Shown here: in pieces, positions 19,800-29,400 of the stretch | Position numbering within the stretch: position 1 is the stretch's first letter | How the letters are laid out: the number at the start of each line of letters is the position of its first letter | Position numbers and translations under genes: made by a program | Source of the DNA: Gammaproteobacteria bacterium | Lineage (GTDB): Bacteria > Pseudomonadota > Gammaproteobacteria > Steroidobacterales > Woeseiaceae | DNA length: 64,000 bases | Assembly (NCBI GenBank): GCA_024640305.1 | Contig: JAHEFG010000043.1 | Location: 124,001 to 188,000 of the forward strand | Direction of reading: 5' to 3' | The notes under the pieces: model-generated | Database searches by the model: none | Told to the model about the DNA's origin: nothing | Seen by the model: only the letters and a program-made list of their open reading frames with translations

Positions 19800-19979
19800 T
19801 TCAATTCATGCTTTTCATCAGCGCTGTGCAAGCCTCAAAAATGTCTCATATTCATGAGGATATAGAGTATAGGTCAGATCAGCGGCCAATTATCCGGAAT
19901 TGCCGGCCCGGCTTCCATCAAAGAAGGTTTGACAGTACGCTGCATGCCAATATGGGCAACAGGACGAGAATCGATTTTA

Positions 19980-20282
19980 ATGATTACCAGAATTGTCAGA
20001 ATGCATTTCAGGCCGGGAGAAAGCGATGCTTTCCTTGACATATTCAATGCATCCAAACACATGATTCGGCAATCCAAAGGATGTCAGCACTTGTGCCTGT
20101 ACACTGAAGCCGGTCTCCCCGACGTTTTCTTCACCTATAGCGTCTGGACATCCAGGGCGCACCTCGATGCCTACAGGAACTCGGAGCTGTTCCAGGCTAC
20201 CTGGACGAAAACAAAGGCTTTATTTGCTGACAAGGCGCAAGCATGGTCCTTAGAGAAGGTGGAAACAGTAGCTGTCCCCTGA
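19980..20282 (+). CDS. ABM-domain (antibiotic biosynthesis monooxygenase-like) small protein
   Basis: 100 aa from the ATG at 19980. MITRIVRMHFRPGESDAFLD, then SKGCQHLCLYTEAG, VFFTYSVWTSRAHLDAYRNS and FQATWTKTKALFADKAQAWS follow the dimeric ferredoxin-like ABM fold, including the WxSxxHLxxYRxS element. Such proteins include quinol monooxygenases, heme-degrading enzymes and many of unknown role. It is divergent from the propionate operon and followed by a thioredoxin-family gene. No catalytic assignment is possible. The frame is open further upstream to 19929, but that leader does not look like protein. Confidence 0.75.
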   Translation: MITRIVRMHFRPGESDAFLDIFNASKHMIRQSKGCQHLCLYTEAGLPDVFFTYSVWTSRAHLDAYRNSELFQATWTKTKALFADKAQAWSLEKVETVAVP

Positions 20283-20366
20283 GTTGATTTTTTGCGTTTC
20301 ACGGCGCGTAAATTGGACTGACCAAGCAACATTGACACGATAGAATTTAGCAAGGAGGTGAGCGAC

Positions 20367-20948
20367 GTGGCCGCAACCGAATCTACAATGCTCGAACTCG
20401 GAACACCGGCGCCCGATTTCGATCTGCCAAAACCAGACGGCGGTCGCGTCCGCTTGTCGGACTTCGCTGATGCTGAAGGGCTGGTTGTCGCGTTCATCTG
20501 CAATCATTGCCCATTCGTAAAGCGCATTCGCGAGGGACTTGCAGAGTTTGCCCGCGACTACGTGCCGCGCAATGTCGCGCTGGTTGCGATCAACTCGAAC
20601 GACTTTGCTGCATACAGCGGTGACGCGCCTGAGCGCATGCAAGAGGAGATCGATAACTATGGTTATATTTTCCCGTACGTATATGACGAGTCGCAGGATG
20701 TAGCCAAGGCGTACCGTGCCGCTTGTACACCTGAGTTTTATTTATTCGATGCCAGGCGAACACTCGTATACCGCGGTCGATTTGATGCTGCGACTCCGGG
20801 CAACGACGAACCTGTGACCGGTGATGAATTGCGTCGTGCCATCGACGCCATGTTGGCTGGCAACACGCCGGACCCGGATCAGTTTCCAGGCCTTGGCTGT
20901 AACATCAAGTGGAAGCCAGGCAACGCGCCCGATTATTTCGGTCGTTAA
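20367..20948 (+). CDS. Thioredoxin-fold redoxin with CNHCP motif
   Basis: 193 aa from the GTG at 20367, 8 nt after AAGGAGG; a GTG at 20358 overlaps that RBS and is rejected. LGTPAPDFDLPKPDGGRVRL is the AhpC/TSA-like entry strand. VVAFICNHCPFVKRI holds the vicinal thiols Cys45 and Cys48. The Pro in AACTPEFYLFD is the cis-proline loop. C-terminal GCNIKWKPGNAPDYFGR is the conserved tail of the family of thioredoxin-like proteins with CNHCP. No signal peptide is seen, so it is cytosolic. Members probably reduce peroxides or protein disulfides, but the partner is unknown. The next gene follows 41 bp downstream with its own RBS. Confidence 0.82.
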   Translation: MAATESTMLELGTPAPDFDLPKPDGGRVRLSDFADAEGLVVAFICNHCPFVKRIREGLAEFARDYVPRNVALVAINSNDFAAYSGDAPERMQEEIDNYGYIFPYVYDESQDVAKAYRAACTPEFYLFDARRTLVYRGRFDAATPGNDEPVTGDELRRAIDAMLAGNTPDPDQFPGLGCNIKWKPGNAPDYFGR

Positions 20949-20989
20949 CCGCCTGGTATTTAAGTCTAATCTCGAAGGAGCAGGTCAGA

Positions 20990-22189
20990 ATGAAAGGCAG
21001 CATACTAAGCGCGACATTGATTGTTCTACTGGCCATGACGAGCCTCGCAGGGGCGCAAAGCTGGGGCCCTCGAACCCTCGAGGAACTCAAGGTAGAGACG
21101 CTATCGCGCGCACGCGATGGCAAGTTCCCGATCGGCAAAGTCAAAATGGAGGATGCCGAGCGGGCAGTCGCCGCGATCCAGGACCTGGAGCGGGATACCT
21201 GGGCTACGGCATGGTCAAACATAGGTGACGAATACGTGGCACGTGCCAAGGCTTCGTCGTCGCCAGCCGAAGCCCGAGACAACTATTATTATGCCTGGCG
21301 TTACTTCGACATCGGTCGCTGGCCAACGGAAAAGCACTCGCCCGGCAAGCGCAAGTCCTACGAGAAAGGATTACTCGCGTTTCGCGAGTACGGCCAGCTT
21401 CTCGACCCACCGTTGGAGACCGTGCGCATTCCGTTCGAAGGCAAGGAGATCGTGGCCTACCTCCGTATACCGAACGGAGTAAGGCCTGCGCCGCTGGTTT
21501 TCGGCATGAACGGCCTGGATTCGCGTAAAGAAGGTGTGATGGCCAGGAGTGAGGCCTATATCCAAAATGGCGTTGCGGCGTTTGCAATCGACATGCCGGG
21601 CACTGGGCAGGCGCCTTTGTTGATCGATGTTGGTTCGGAACGCATGCTCTCAGCGGCACTGGACTACCTGGTAGAACGGCCGGATATAGATGCCTCACGG
21701 ATCGTCGTACAGGGTCGAAGCTGGAGCGGTTACTGGGCCGCCGTGCTTGCATACACCGAGCGCGATCGCATTCTGGGGGCTGCGGTACACGGCGTCGGGA
21801 TTCACAATTACTACCAGCCTGAGTGGCAAAAGACCGCCATCATGAGCGAGGAATACCTGTTCGACCTGTTCCCGGCGCGCTCAGTTGTTTACGGCGTCGA
21901 CAACATGGAGGACTTCCTGGCATACGGGCCCAGGCTGTCACTTGTGACTCGTGGTTTTATCGACAAGCCGTCTGCGCCAATGTTTCTCGTCAATGGTGAG
22001 CAGGACAGCCAGCAACCGATTGCCGACCTGTATTTGCTGATGAAGCACGGCGACCCAAAAACGACGTGGGTTAACCCGGTCGGTGGTCACATGGGCAGGT
22101 CTGCTCAGTGGCCGGATAGCCGGGTTCAGGCCGAGGTAGTGCGGCCGTGGCTAATGCGTCAGCTCGGAGTGGAGCCGGCCAGGCAGTAG
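20990..22189 (+). CDS. Secreted FrsA-like alpha/beta hydrolase
   Basis: 399 aa from the ATG at 20990, preceded by AAGGAG. The signal peptide ends at SLAGAQS. The N-terminal ~120 residues are helical (NYYYAWRYFDIGRWPTEKHS), as in FrsA/DUF1100-type esterases. The hydrolase core has VFGMNGLDSRKEG (oxyanion strand), a GRSWSG nucleophile elbow with Ser244, VNGEQDSQQP (acid) and VGGHMG (His). The enzyme probably cleaves an ester or C-C bond in the periplasm; its substrate is unknown. A paralogue of the same architecture, also with its nucleophile at residue 244, is encoded at 51335-52507 on the other strand. Confidence 0.8.
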   Translation: MKGSILSATLIVLLAMTSLAGAQSWGPRTLEELKVETLSRARDGKFPIGKVKMEDAERAVAAIQDLERDTWATAWSNIGDEYVARAKASSSPAEARDNYYYAWRYFDIGRWPTEKHSPGKRKSYEKGLLAFREYGQLLDPPLETVRIPFEGKEIVAYLRIPNGVRPAPLVFGMNGLDSRKEGVMARSEAYIQNGVAAFAIDMPGTGQAPLLIDVGSERMLSAALDYLVERPDIDASRIVVQGRSWSGYWAAVLAYTERDRILGAAVHGVGIHNYYQPEWQKTAIMSEEYLFDLFPARSVVYGVDNMEDFLAYGPRLSLVTRGFIDKPSAPMFLVNGEQDSQQPIADLYLLMKHGDPKTTWVNPVGGHMGRSAQWPDSRVQAEVVRPWLMRQLGVEPARQ

Positions 22190-22340
22190 CGCCACAAATT
22201 TCAGGCACTGATCAACCCTGTCGCGGTCGCGCTGGGTAGTCCAGGGCCGTTGCGGCACTTGTGCATCCTGCACGGCGCAAGCCAGACACTGCGGTTTCTA
22301 ACTACGGAATCACTTCTGCCGCTTTGTTATAGTTTTGCCC

Positions 22341-23426
22341 ATGCATAAGAACATTCTAATATGCATAATCCTTGCGCTATTATCGCCGTTGGTGGGCGGT
22401 GCCGAAGAGCTAAGCAACGGAGATTTATTTCAGGGTGCTTGCGCCGGTTGTCACGGTGCGGATGGCGCAGGCAGGGCGCAGGAAGATAGTGCGCTCGAGG
22501 TACTGCCACCGGATTTTTCAGACTGCGAATTCGCTTCTCGTGAGCCTGACGCTGATTGGTACGCGATCATCCACGATGGCGGGCCGGTACGCGGATTTGA
22601 CCGCACGATGCCAGCTTTTGGCGACGCCCTGTCCAGGGAAGAAGCGTACAAGATTCTCGCTCATGTTCGTACCCTGTGCGTCGACGAACGTTGGCCGCGC
22701 GGTGAATTCAACCTGCCACGCCCGCTTTTCACCGAGAAGGCTTTTCCGGAAGACGAAACGGTTTTTACAGCAAGTAAGGACACCGGTGATAGCAACACTT
22801 TCGAGCTCGAGTTTCTTTACGAAAAGCGTTTGGGTCCGGTTGGCATGTTCGAAGTATCGGTGCCATTGGCGACCACGGACACTTTATCCGGTAGCCAGAG
22901 CGGTATCGGCGACATAGCTGTCGGCTACAAGCACACCATTTATCACGATCTCGATCGTGGCAATATCCTGAGCGTTGGCGCTGAAGTCATCCTCCCGACT
23001 GGTGATGAAAACAAGTCCCTTGGCAAAGGTACTGCGGTGCTGGAACCGTTCATCGTGTTCGGAAAAATACTGCCGGCCAATATGTTCTTCCAGGCACACG
23101 CATTTGCAGAGTTCCCCGTTAAAGACGGTTTTGACGATGAGCTCGGCGTGCGTATGGCGCTCGGCAAGACATGGACGAGTGGTGGAGAGTTCGGCCGGGC
23201 CTGGTCGCCAATGCTGGAGGTGCTTGCAATAAGAGATCTTACCTCCGGCGCCGACACCAAGGTTGACCTCGTGCCGCAATTCCAGGTCTCGCTGAATACC
23301 CGTCAACACATCCTCTTTAATATAGGTGCCAGGCTGCCTGTAACCCAGACTGCGGATCGCGACGCGCAGATCGTTGCCTATGTTCTCTGGGACTGGTTTG
23401 ACGGAGGTTTCTTCGATGGCTGGTAG
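22341..23426 (+). CDS. Monoheme cytochrome c fused to a predicted outer-membrane beta-barrel
   Basis: 361 aa from the ATG at 22341. The signal peptide ends near LVGGAEE. Residues 25-115 are a class I cytochrome c: CAGCH at 34-38 with Met90 (RTMPAFG) as probable sixth ligand, and extra Cys62/Cys113 that might pair. Residues ~140-361 lack helices and show alternating amphipathic strands with glycine and aromatic belts (FELEFLYEKRLGPVGMFEVS, SVGAEVILPTGDE, IVAYVLWDWFDGGFF), ending in Trp. This resembles barrels of the phenol_MetA_deg/transporter-like group. The order, N-terminal heme then porin, is that of the fused cytochrome-porin Cyc2, but there is no clear sequence match. The next gene overlaps by 11 bp and encodes a pentaheme cytochrome, suggesting an electron conduit across the outer membrane. 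Confidence 0.72.
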   Translation: MHKNILICIILALLSPLVGGAEELSNGDLFQGACAGCHGADGAGRAQEDSALEVLPPDFSDCEFASREPDADWYAIIHDGGPVRGFDRTMPAFGDALSREEAYKILAHVRTLCVDERWPRGEFNLPRPLFTEKAFPEDETVFTASKDTGDSNTFELEFLYEKRLGPVGMFEVSVPLATTDTLSGSQSGIGDIAVGYKHTIYHDLDRGNILSVGAEVILPTGDENKSLGKGTAVLEPFIVFGKILPANMFFQAHAFAEFPVKDGFDDELGVRMALGKTWTSGGEFGRAWSPMLEVLAIRDLTSGADTKVDLVPQFQVSLNTRQHILFNIGARLPVTQTADRDAQIVAYVLWDWFDGGFFDGW

Positions 23427-25041
23427 GCGAATCCCGGCGCAGCTTTTTGTTGCGACTGTCTTGTTTGTGGCGGCAGCGGCTGTTGCCCAACAGAGTTCGC
23501 CGCACCCGGTGTTTGCGACATCAAGTCAATGCATCGCCTGTCATAGCAATATGCAGGACGCATATGGCGAGGATGTTGGTATCGGCCACGCGTGGCGAGG
23601 AACGATGATGGCCTTGTCGGCCAAGGATCCATACTGGATGGCTGGCGTCCGTCGCGAAATTGCGGAGCGCCCACATCTTCAGCAATTCATTGAGGACAAG
23701 TGTTCTGTTTGTCACATGCCGATGGCTCGCACAATGGCCGTGGCGAGCGGCGGTTCCGGGAAGATTTTCAACTTCACTCAAGGGACAGCGGCGCCTGCAG
23801 AGGCCAGCTTCGCGAACGATGGCGTGTCCTGCACCGTATGCCATCAGATTTCGGCGGAAAATTTTGGCGAGAACGAAAGCTTTGATGGTGGGTATGTCAT
23901 CAATACGGTCGATGCGCAGGATCCGGCAATCTTCGGGCCGTTTGCTATCGATGCGGGTCGCCACCGCATCATGAATTCTGCCTCGGCATTTCAACCGCAA
24001 CAGTCCACCCATATTCAAAAGAGCGAGTTGTGCGCGACGTGTCATACCTTGTTCACGCCGGCCGTGGATGGCGATGGCAAGGAGATTGGTCAGTTTGCCG
24101 AGCAGGCACCCTACCTTGAGTGGCGGCATAGTGGTTACGCAGACACAAGGAGTTGCCAGGACTGTCACATGCCAACAACCACGGCGCCAATTTCGTCCGT
24201 CCTTGGTGAGCCTCGCGAAGGTATGAGTCAACACGCGTTTCGCGGCGGCAACGCATTCATGCTGGGAATTATCGACAAGTATCGAACGGAGTTGGCAGTC
24301 GTAGCACCGTCCGAAGATCTGCAGCGCTCCGTGGCGGCGACGCTTGAACACTTGCAAACGAAAGCAGCGTCACTGCAAGTCCTGAACACAAACGTTGCCA
24401 ACGGCGAGGCAACGATGGACATTAAGATCACTAACCATGGCGGCCACAAACTGCCTTCGGCATACCCGTCCAGGCGTGTTTGGTTACACGTAACGGTCAT
24501 GGATAAAGACGGCGAAGTACTATTCGAATCTGGTGCCCTTAACAAAGACGGATCGATCGTTGGCAATGACAATGATGTTGATGGCAGCAGGTATGAACCG
24601 CATTACTCGGAAATCGTCGCTACGGACCAGGTGCAAATCTATGAGCCGATCATCGCTGATTACAAAGATGATGTGACGACGAGCTTGTTGTCAGGTGTCC
24701 GCTACGCAAAAGACAATCGCTTGTTGCCCAGCGGATTTGACAAGACAACGGCCAGTGAGGCGGTCAGCGTTAATGGCGCCGCTGGTGATGATGAGGACTT
24801 CGCCGATGGCGGCGATACAGTTCGCTTCCGGATCGCGATCGGCGATGATGTAGCTCCGCTCAGTGTAACTGCACGCCTTCTTTACCAGACCATCGGTTAT
24901 CGATGGGCGCACAACCTCGAGGCATTTGACCTGTCTGAAACAAACCGATTTGTTCAGATCTATACAGAAAATGCGCAAGTCTCTGCAGTTGTCCTGGCAT
25001 CAGCCCGTGGCGACATCACAGCAACTGACATATTGCCCTAG
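23416..25041 (+). CDS. Periplasmic pentaheme c-type cytochrome
   Basis: 541 aa from the ATG at 23416 (ACGGAGG upstream), overlapping the cytochrome-barrel gene by 11 bp. A signal peptide is followed by five CxxCH motifs at residues 39-43, 96-100, 139-143, 206-210 and 247-251. Spare histidines (IGHAWRG, EWRHSGYAD, SQHAFRGG) could be distal ligands. The pattern resembles cytochrome c554-like multiheme proteins. Residues ~300-541 carry no heme and look beta-rich, with NHGGHKLPSAYPSRRVWLHV, a stretch seen in other multiheme proteins. Translational coupling to a cytochrome-barrel fusion suggests it accepts or supplies electrons at the periplasmic face. Direction and partner are unknown. Confidence 0.85.
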   Translation: MAGRRIPAQLFVATVLFVAAAAVAQQSSPHPVFATSSQCIACHSNMQDAYGEDVGIGHAWRGTMMALSAKDPYWMAGVRREIAERPHLQQFIEDKCSVCHMPMARTMAVASGGSGKIFNFTQGTAAPAEASFANDGVSCTVCHQISAENFGENESFDGGYVINTVDAQDPAIFGPFAIDAGRHRIMNSASAFQPQQSTHIQKSELCATCHTLFTPAVDGDGKEIGQFAEQAPYLEWRHSGYADTRSCQDCHMPTTTAPISSVLGEPREGMSQHAFRGGNAFMLGIIDKYRTELAVVAPSEDLQRSVAATLEHLQTKAASLQVLNTNVANGEATMDIKITNHGGHKLPSAYPSRRVWLHVTVMDKDGEVLFESGALNKDGSIVGNDNDVDGSRYEPHYSEIVATDQVQIYEPIIADYKDDVTTSLLSGVRYAKDNRLLPSGFDKTTASEAVSVNGAAGDDEDFADGGDTVRFRIAIGDDVAPLSVTARLLYQTIGYRWAHNLEAFDLSETNRFVQIYTENAQVSAVVLASARGDITATDILP

Positions 25042-25056
25042 CTAGGTCGAAACCGA

Positions 25057-25770
25057 CTAAGCGGCAGCGGTTGCATTTACGTCACGATAGATTTCCCGTA
25101 CCTGTCGACCCTGCAATACGTCGAGCAGGATGTGCGCGACAATCGGCAGCCAGATCGAGCCACTAAAGATGAACAACGCGCCGAATGCCACGCCCACGAG
25201 GCCGGTGCGAATCATGCCGCCAAATCCCTGGTAGCTGTGTCCAAGACCGAAGGCCAGCGACGAAACAAACACGGCGGGCCAAAGCGGCATAAAGAATGAC
25301 AGATACCACAGCACGAATCCGCGAAAGACAGTCTCCTCGACAATGCCTGCAGTGATAGATATTCGATAAAAGCTGGCAAGATCACGATCATCCTGCGGTA
25401 TGAAATGGCCCAGGTCTCCGAAGGAGGCACGTTGCTTCTCTCGCTCAGACTGCGAGAGCTGGCGGCTGGATTTCGTTGACCATATCAGCGCGAAGCTGCC
25501 TGCTGCTACCAGTCCAGCACAGATCCAGAAGCCCATTCCACCGGCCTTAACAAAGCCCAGCGTGCCCAAGTCTCGAGACAGGACGAAAAAGCCGGTGAGA
25601 AGTACGGTCAGAAAACCCCACTCAAGCAGGTGCGTTTCGCGATAAAGCTTCGGGCGGTTCGCGGGTTCCCCGGCGGCGATCTTTTTCAGGTAGCGCCGGA
25701 ACTGCACCCAGCCGTTGATTGGCTGCACAACAAATAGCAAGAGGATCAAAAAGTGGTCGAAGAGAGTCAT
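25057..25770 (-). CDS. CPBP-family intramembrane glutamic endopeptidase
   Basis: 237 aa with about six to seven membrane helices. The catalytic pattern is EETVFRG (Glu145, Glu146, Arg150), then FGLGHSYQG (His178) and PIVAHILLDV (His213), which are CPBP/CAAX-protease motifs 1 to 3. Members cleave prenylated proteins in eukaryotes; bacterial ones serve in bacteriocin immunity or protein turnover, mostly unproven. It is divergent from a small HTH regulator (25866), and two palindromes lie between them, so the regulator probably controls this gene. It converges on the pentaheme gene with a 15 bp gap. Confidence 0.88.
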   Translation of the reverse strand: MTLFDHFLILLLFVVQPINGWVQFRRYLKKIAAGEPANRPKLYRETHLLEWGFLTVLLTGFFVLSRDLGTLGFVKAGGMGFWICAGLVAAGSFALIWSTKSSRQLSQSEREKQRASFGDLGHFIPQDDRDLASFYRISITAGIVEETVFRGFVLWYLSFFMPLWPAVFVSSLAFGLGHSYQGFGGMIRTGLVGVAFGALFIFSGSIWLPIVAHILLDVLQGRQVREIYRDVNATAAA

Positions 25771-25788
25771 CGCTTTTGTTATCCTGAA

Positions 25789-25832
25789 TATTCACTGAAT
25801 TGTGAATAATAATATTCACGAGTTCGTGAATA
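25789..25832. promoter_or_regulatory. Twin palindromic operators between the CPBP protease and HTH genes
   Basis: Two related inverted repeats share TATTCAC/GTGAATA arms. The first pairs TATTCAC (25789-25795) with GTGAATA (25802-25808). The second pairs TATTCACGA (25813-25821) with TCGTGAATA (25824-25832). Their centres are 24 bp apart, so both face nearly the same side of the helix. They lie within 45 bp of both start codons and would suit cooperative binding and autoregulation by the HTH protein. Confidence 0.7.
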
Positions 25833-25865
25833 ATCAAGAAGAATTTTGGTAGCGAGTGTTCTCAG

Positions 25866-26432
25866 ATGCAAGAAGTATTTAAAATCAGCACCTTAGAGCA
25901 GGTTCGCCTGCTTTCAGACCCATTCAAACTGAGTATCATGCAGGAATTTGCCGGGGGAGAGCGAACGACCGGCGAGGTCGCCAGGGCTCTGAAACAGCCG
26001 ATCACCAAGCTTTATCGTCATGTCGATGCTCTGCACGCGGCCGGACTTCTGGAGATTACGCAGGAAAAGCAAAAGCGCGGCACGGTTGAACGGCATTTCC
26101 AGGCTGTGGGCAAACGATTCGAAGCCGATCATGCCCTGTTTGCTGATGAAGAGGATGAAGACTCCGGTGCTATCAGAGACATGCTCAGAGCCAGCGAAGA
26201 TGAAATCGTCAATGCCATCAAATCGTCGGGCAATGACGACGAGCGTCAGGCGCTCTTTATGAAACTACGCATTCGGGGAACAGCCGAACACCTGGCCGAT
26301 TTGCAGCGTCAACTGACCGCATGGGTCGAGGAAGTGGAGGACAGCACCGACGACGAGGCCGAGGAACTGCTCGAAGCCGAAGCGCTGATCGCGTTTTACC
26401 CTGTTGGTCCGGCCGCCGAGAAAGCAAACTGA
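25866..26432 (+). CDS. ArsR-like winged-helix transcriptional regulator
   Basis: 188 aa. Residues ~8-80 form a winged helix: VRLLSDPFKLSIMQEF, TTGEVARALKQPITKLYRHV and the wing KQKRGTVERHFQ. The RHVDALHAAGLLEI stretch is typical of ArsR-type HTH_20 proteins. The C-terminal half is acidic and helical (EEVEDSTDDEAEELLEAEAL) and has no recognised ligand domain; it may dimerise. No metal-binding cysteines are present. It is divergent from the CPBP protease gene with twin palindromes between. It probably represses itself and the protease; the signal is unknown. Confidence 0.82.
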   Translation: MQEVFKISTLEQVRLLSDPFKLSIMQEFAGGERTTGEVARALKQPITKLYRHVDALHAAGLLEITQEKQKRGTVERHFQAVGKRFEADHALFADEEDEDSGAIRDMLRASEDEIVNAIKSSGNDDERQALFMKLRIRGTAEHLADLQRQLTAWVEEVEDSTDDEAEELLEAEALIAFYPVGPAAEKAN

Positions 26433-26476
26433 CAAAGGCTTGAACTAGCACTGAATACAGTGCCCCTTTCCATAGC

Positions 26477-29400
26477 TCAGTCCCTCTTGACGCTATAAAC
26501 AACGTCAACGTTATTGACGGAGCCTGAGCGAGATTCCAGAACCAGGCGTTTGTTCAACTGGTAGCGCAATAGCAACGTACCCAGGTTGTCGACAATGCCA
26601 TAGGCGTATTCAACCAACAGGCGGTTGCCCACACGCTTGCCGGCCACGATTTGTTGATTACCTGACCCTCCTTTTACCGCAAGCGTGTCCAGGCCGAGCT
26701 GGTTACTGATGTTCGACACAACACTTCCTGCCGTGCTGAGGCCAAGAGCAAATGCAGCCTGGTTCAGCATGTCTCCCTGCTCGGCATTCGCATTGACCAG
26801 GGGCCGTCCCGTCAGCAAATACGATAACGCTTCTGCATCACTGAGGATTGGCTCGCTAAAGACCGTAGATCTCGGTTGCGCCGGCGTGCCAGTCAGATGA
26901 ATCCCCGCGACGACATCGTCACTAGCCGTACGCGTCGCGCGAACATCCAGGGTCGGGTTGTCCAGTGGGCCGTTGAATATCAGCTCACCGCGTTCAATCT
27001 TCAGGTCTTGCCCATAGGCCTTATAACGGCCGTCGCGCAGGATCAGCCGGCCCGATCCGGCGTACGGCGATTTGCTGCCACCCGTTATGCGAACCGCACC
27101 CTCGAGACCGGTTGTAAGGCCAAACGCCGCCAGTGAAACGGCGTCTCCAAGCTCAGTTCGGACATCAACAAACAGCTCGCGGCGGATGGCTTCTTGTGAT
27201 TCGTCCTCGCGATGGACAATCACATCGGCCGACGGTTGCTCGGCCGTATCAGGTATCTCGTGAATGACGATATTGGCATTGGGGATGCCGAGTTCGCCAC
27301 TGATTCGAGCTTCACGATCATCGAGTAGCACATCGATGGAAGGCGAGGTCGACGCGTGCCATCCGGGCAGGCGCAGTATTTCAAAATTGTCTCCTTTGAG
27401 ATTTAACTGAGCGCGCACGCCGGCAGTTGAACTCAACGTCGTGCTACCGCTGACGGACAAATTACCTTCACCCGATTTTGCGCTGCCGTCGAGGCTGAGT
27501 CGCCCGGCTTCCGATTGCCGCAGCCGCAGCGCGACATCGGTGACAGTGATGCCAGCTCGTCTTACTTCAAAAGCGCCATCTCGCATGCCGATTTCGCCGA
27601 CAAATTCGGGTGCACTCAAGCTGCCTGATACCGCGACCTGTCCGGCAACTCGTCCGGATGTTTTTGTGACATCGGGATACAGGTACGAAAACAACGACAG
27701 ATCACTGAGTTCGAGCGTAGCGGCCCCCGCTACCTGCGACTCCTGATCGAGGGCGTCGGCAACTTCTATATTGGCGTTCGCGCTGGCCGACTTGTCCGCC
27801 GCAACCAGTTCCAGCTTCGCTTTAAGTTGGTTCTCGAAAATAGATGCGCTAATTGTCGCGACATCGAAATCCACTGCGATTTCCTCGTCTTCGTAAAGTG
27901 CGCGCAGGCCGAGACCCGAGATATTCAAGTTGGCATTTCCGGTCAGTTGTTGATCCGAGAACTCGCCATCGCCTTCTGCCTCTACGACACCGGTAATGCT
28001 CGATGCCTCTGGAAGGTAGATCGGTAGCGCGGCGAGAGGTAGTCCGCCAATTGAAGTCTTGAAGCGCAGCGGCCCCGAGTCCTCATAACGCAGCTCGACA
28101 CAGGCTGTGCCAGGCGGAGAGACGGCGAGGAGGCAGGCACGATCAATTATTAGCGCCTTGGCCGAGATGGCGACAGCTGTTTTCTGTTCCAGCGCCCACT
28201 CTCCGAGCGCCTCACCGCGCAGAGTCAGTGTCTCGAGCGACCCTGTCCATTGTTCGCCGGCGTACCCACCGTTAGCTCGAAACTCGGCTTGGCCCGCCGA
28301 CGCCCCAACGCGCACTAAAATTTTATGTGACCCGGCGGCACCGTCGCCATCAATATCTATCGACTCCAGCATGAGCTGACCGATGCCTGCGTTTTGGGCG
28401 CGCAAGAAGATCTCTCCAGCGCCGGTCGCAGGCAGGTCAAAACGGGATTCAAGGCGGTCGACAGAATAACCCTCCCACAGCAGCGATTCGCCGTCCAAAT
28501 TGCCAGACAACGCGACGTGATCAGGGGCGGTCTGCAAGCGCAGCTCGCCGCGGGCCGAGCCGGCCGCCGCCACAATCAGCTGGCTTATATCGGACAGTTG
28601 CAGGGTGGCATTGACGTCGAGCGTTGCTCCGTAGGAACCATTGAAAACGGCATGATTGCTACCTACGTTGATGCGCGCATCCCTGAAACGCAGCAACTCA
28701 TCTGCGTAAGATAAGGTTGCAGAACCGGTTACCGGATAACCGTTAAGATTGCCCGACAGGCTATCCAGCGCCGCATTGGCAATGACTTCCTGATTTTCGA
28801 CTCTTCCGATCGAGTGACCCTGTAGTTGCAGTTGGCCGGTCAGAAGCGAATTAAGCAGCGCCGGATTGATGTCAAAGAGCTCATATCCAAGATCCCAGTT
28901 TGGTACGGGTCCGATCGTTACCGAACCACTCGCCAGTAATTGCCCCCACTCACTGCCAACGGCTAACGTCTCGAGGCTGAAGCGATTCATGTCGCTGTCG
29001 CCGCTTAATGAAACGAGGAAAGGCGGTACGTTATCCATAGCCAGTGTGGTGTTGCCTTCAAACGCAAACTGCTCGGCGGTGCCGATCAACCGCAGCATTC
29101 CGTCACGGGCGTGTACCGTCCTGCCGTCTGCTATAGCAAGATCGACAACTTGCCAGTTGTTTTCGATATCGGCTCGAACTTCGCCACTTTCAAAGGCAAG
29201 CCAGCCGCGCGTGGCAATCTTGTATGGCGAGCTAAGCGTATGCTGAATTTCGTAGCGCGAATTGTCCCCGCGCAATTGCATCTGTCCGGCCAGCGGGGGC
29301 TTCCCAGGTAGCTGCAAAGCCCATCTGCCATTTACAGAAGCCGTGTAGGGACTGGCAAGATGTGCATTTCCGGAGAACGCTATTTCCCCTAAATTGCTTG

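Noticed and set aside
19800-19979. Cobalamin riboswitch upstream of methylmalonyl-CoA mutase
   Set aside because: No conserved B12-box or long structured leader is visible; only a small CTCAT/ATGAG palindrome is present.
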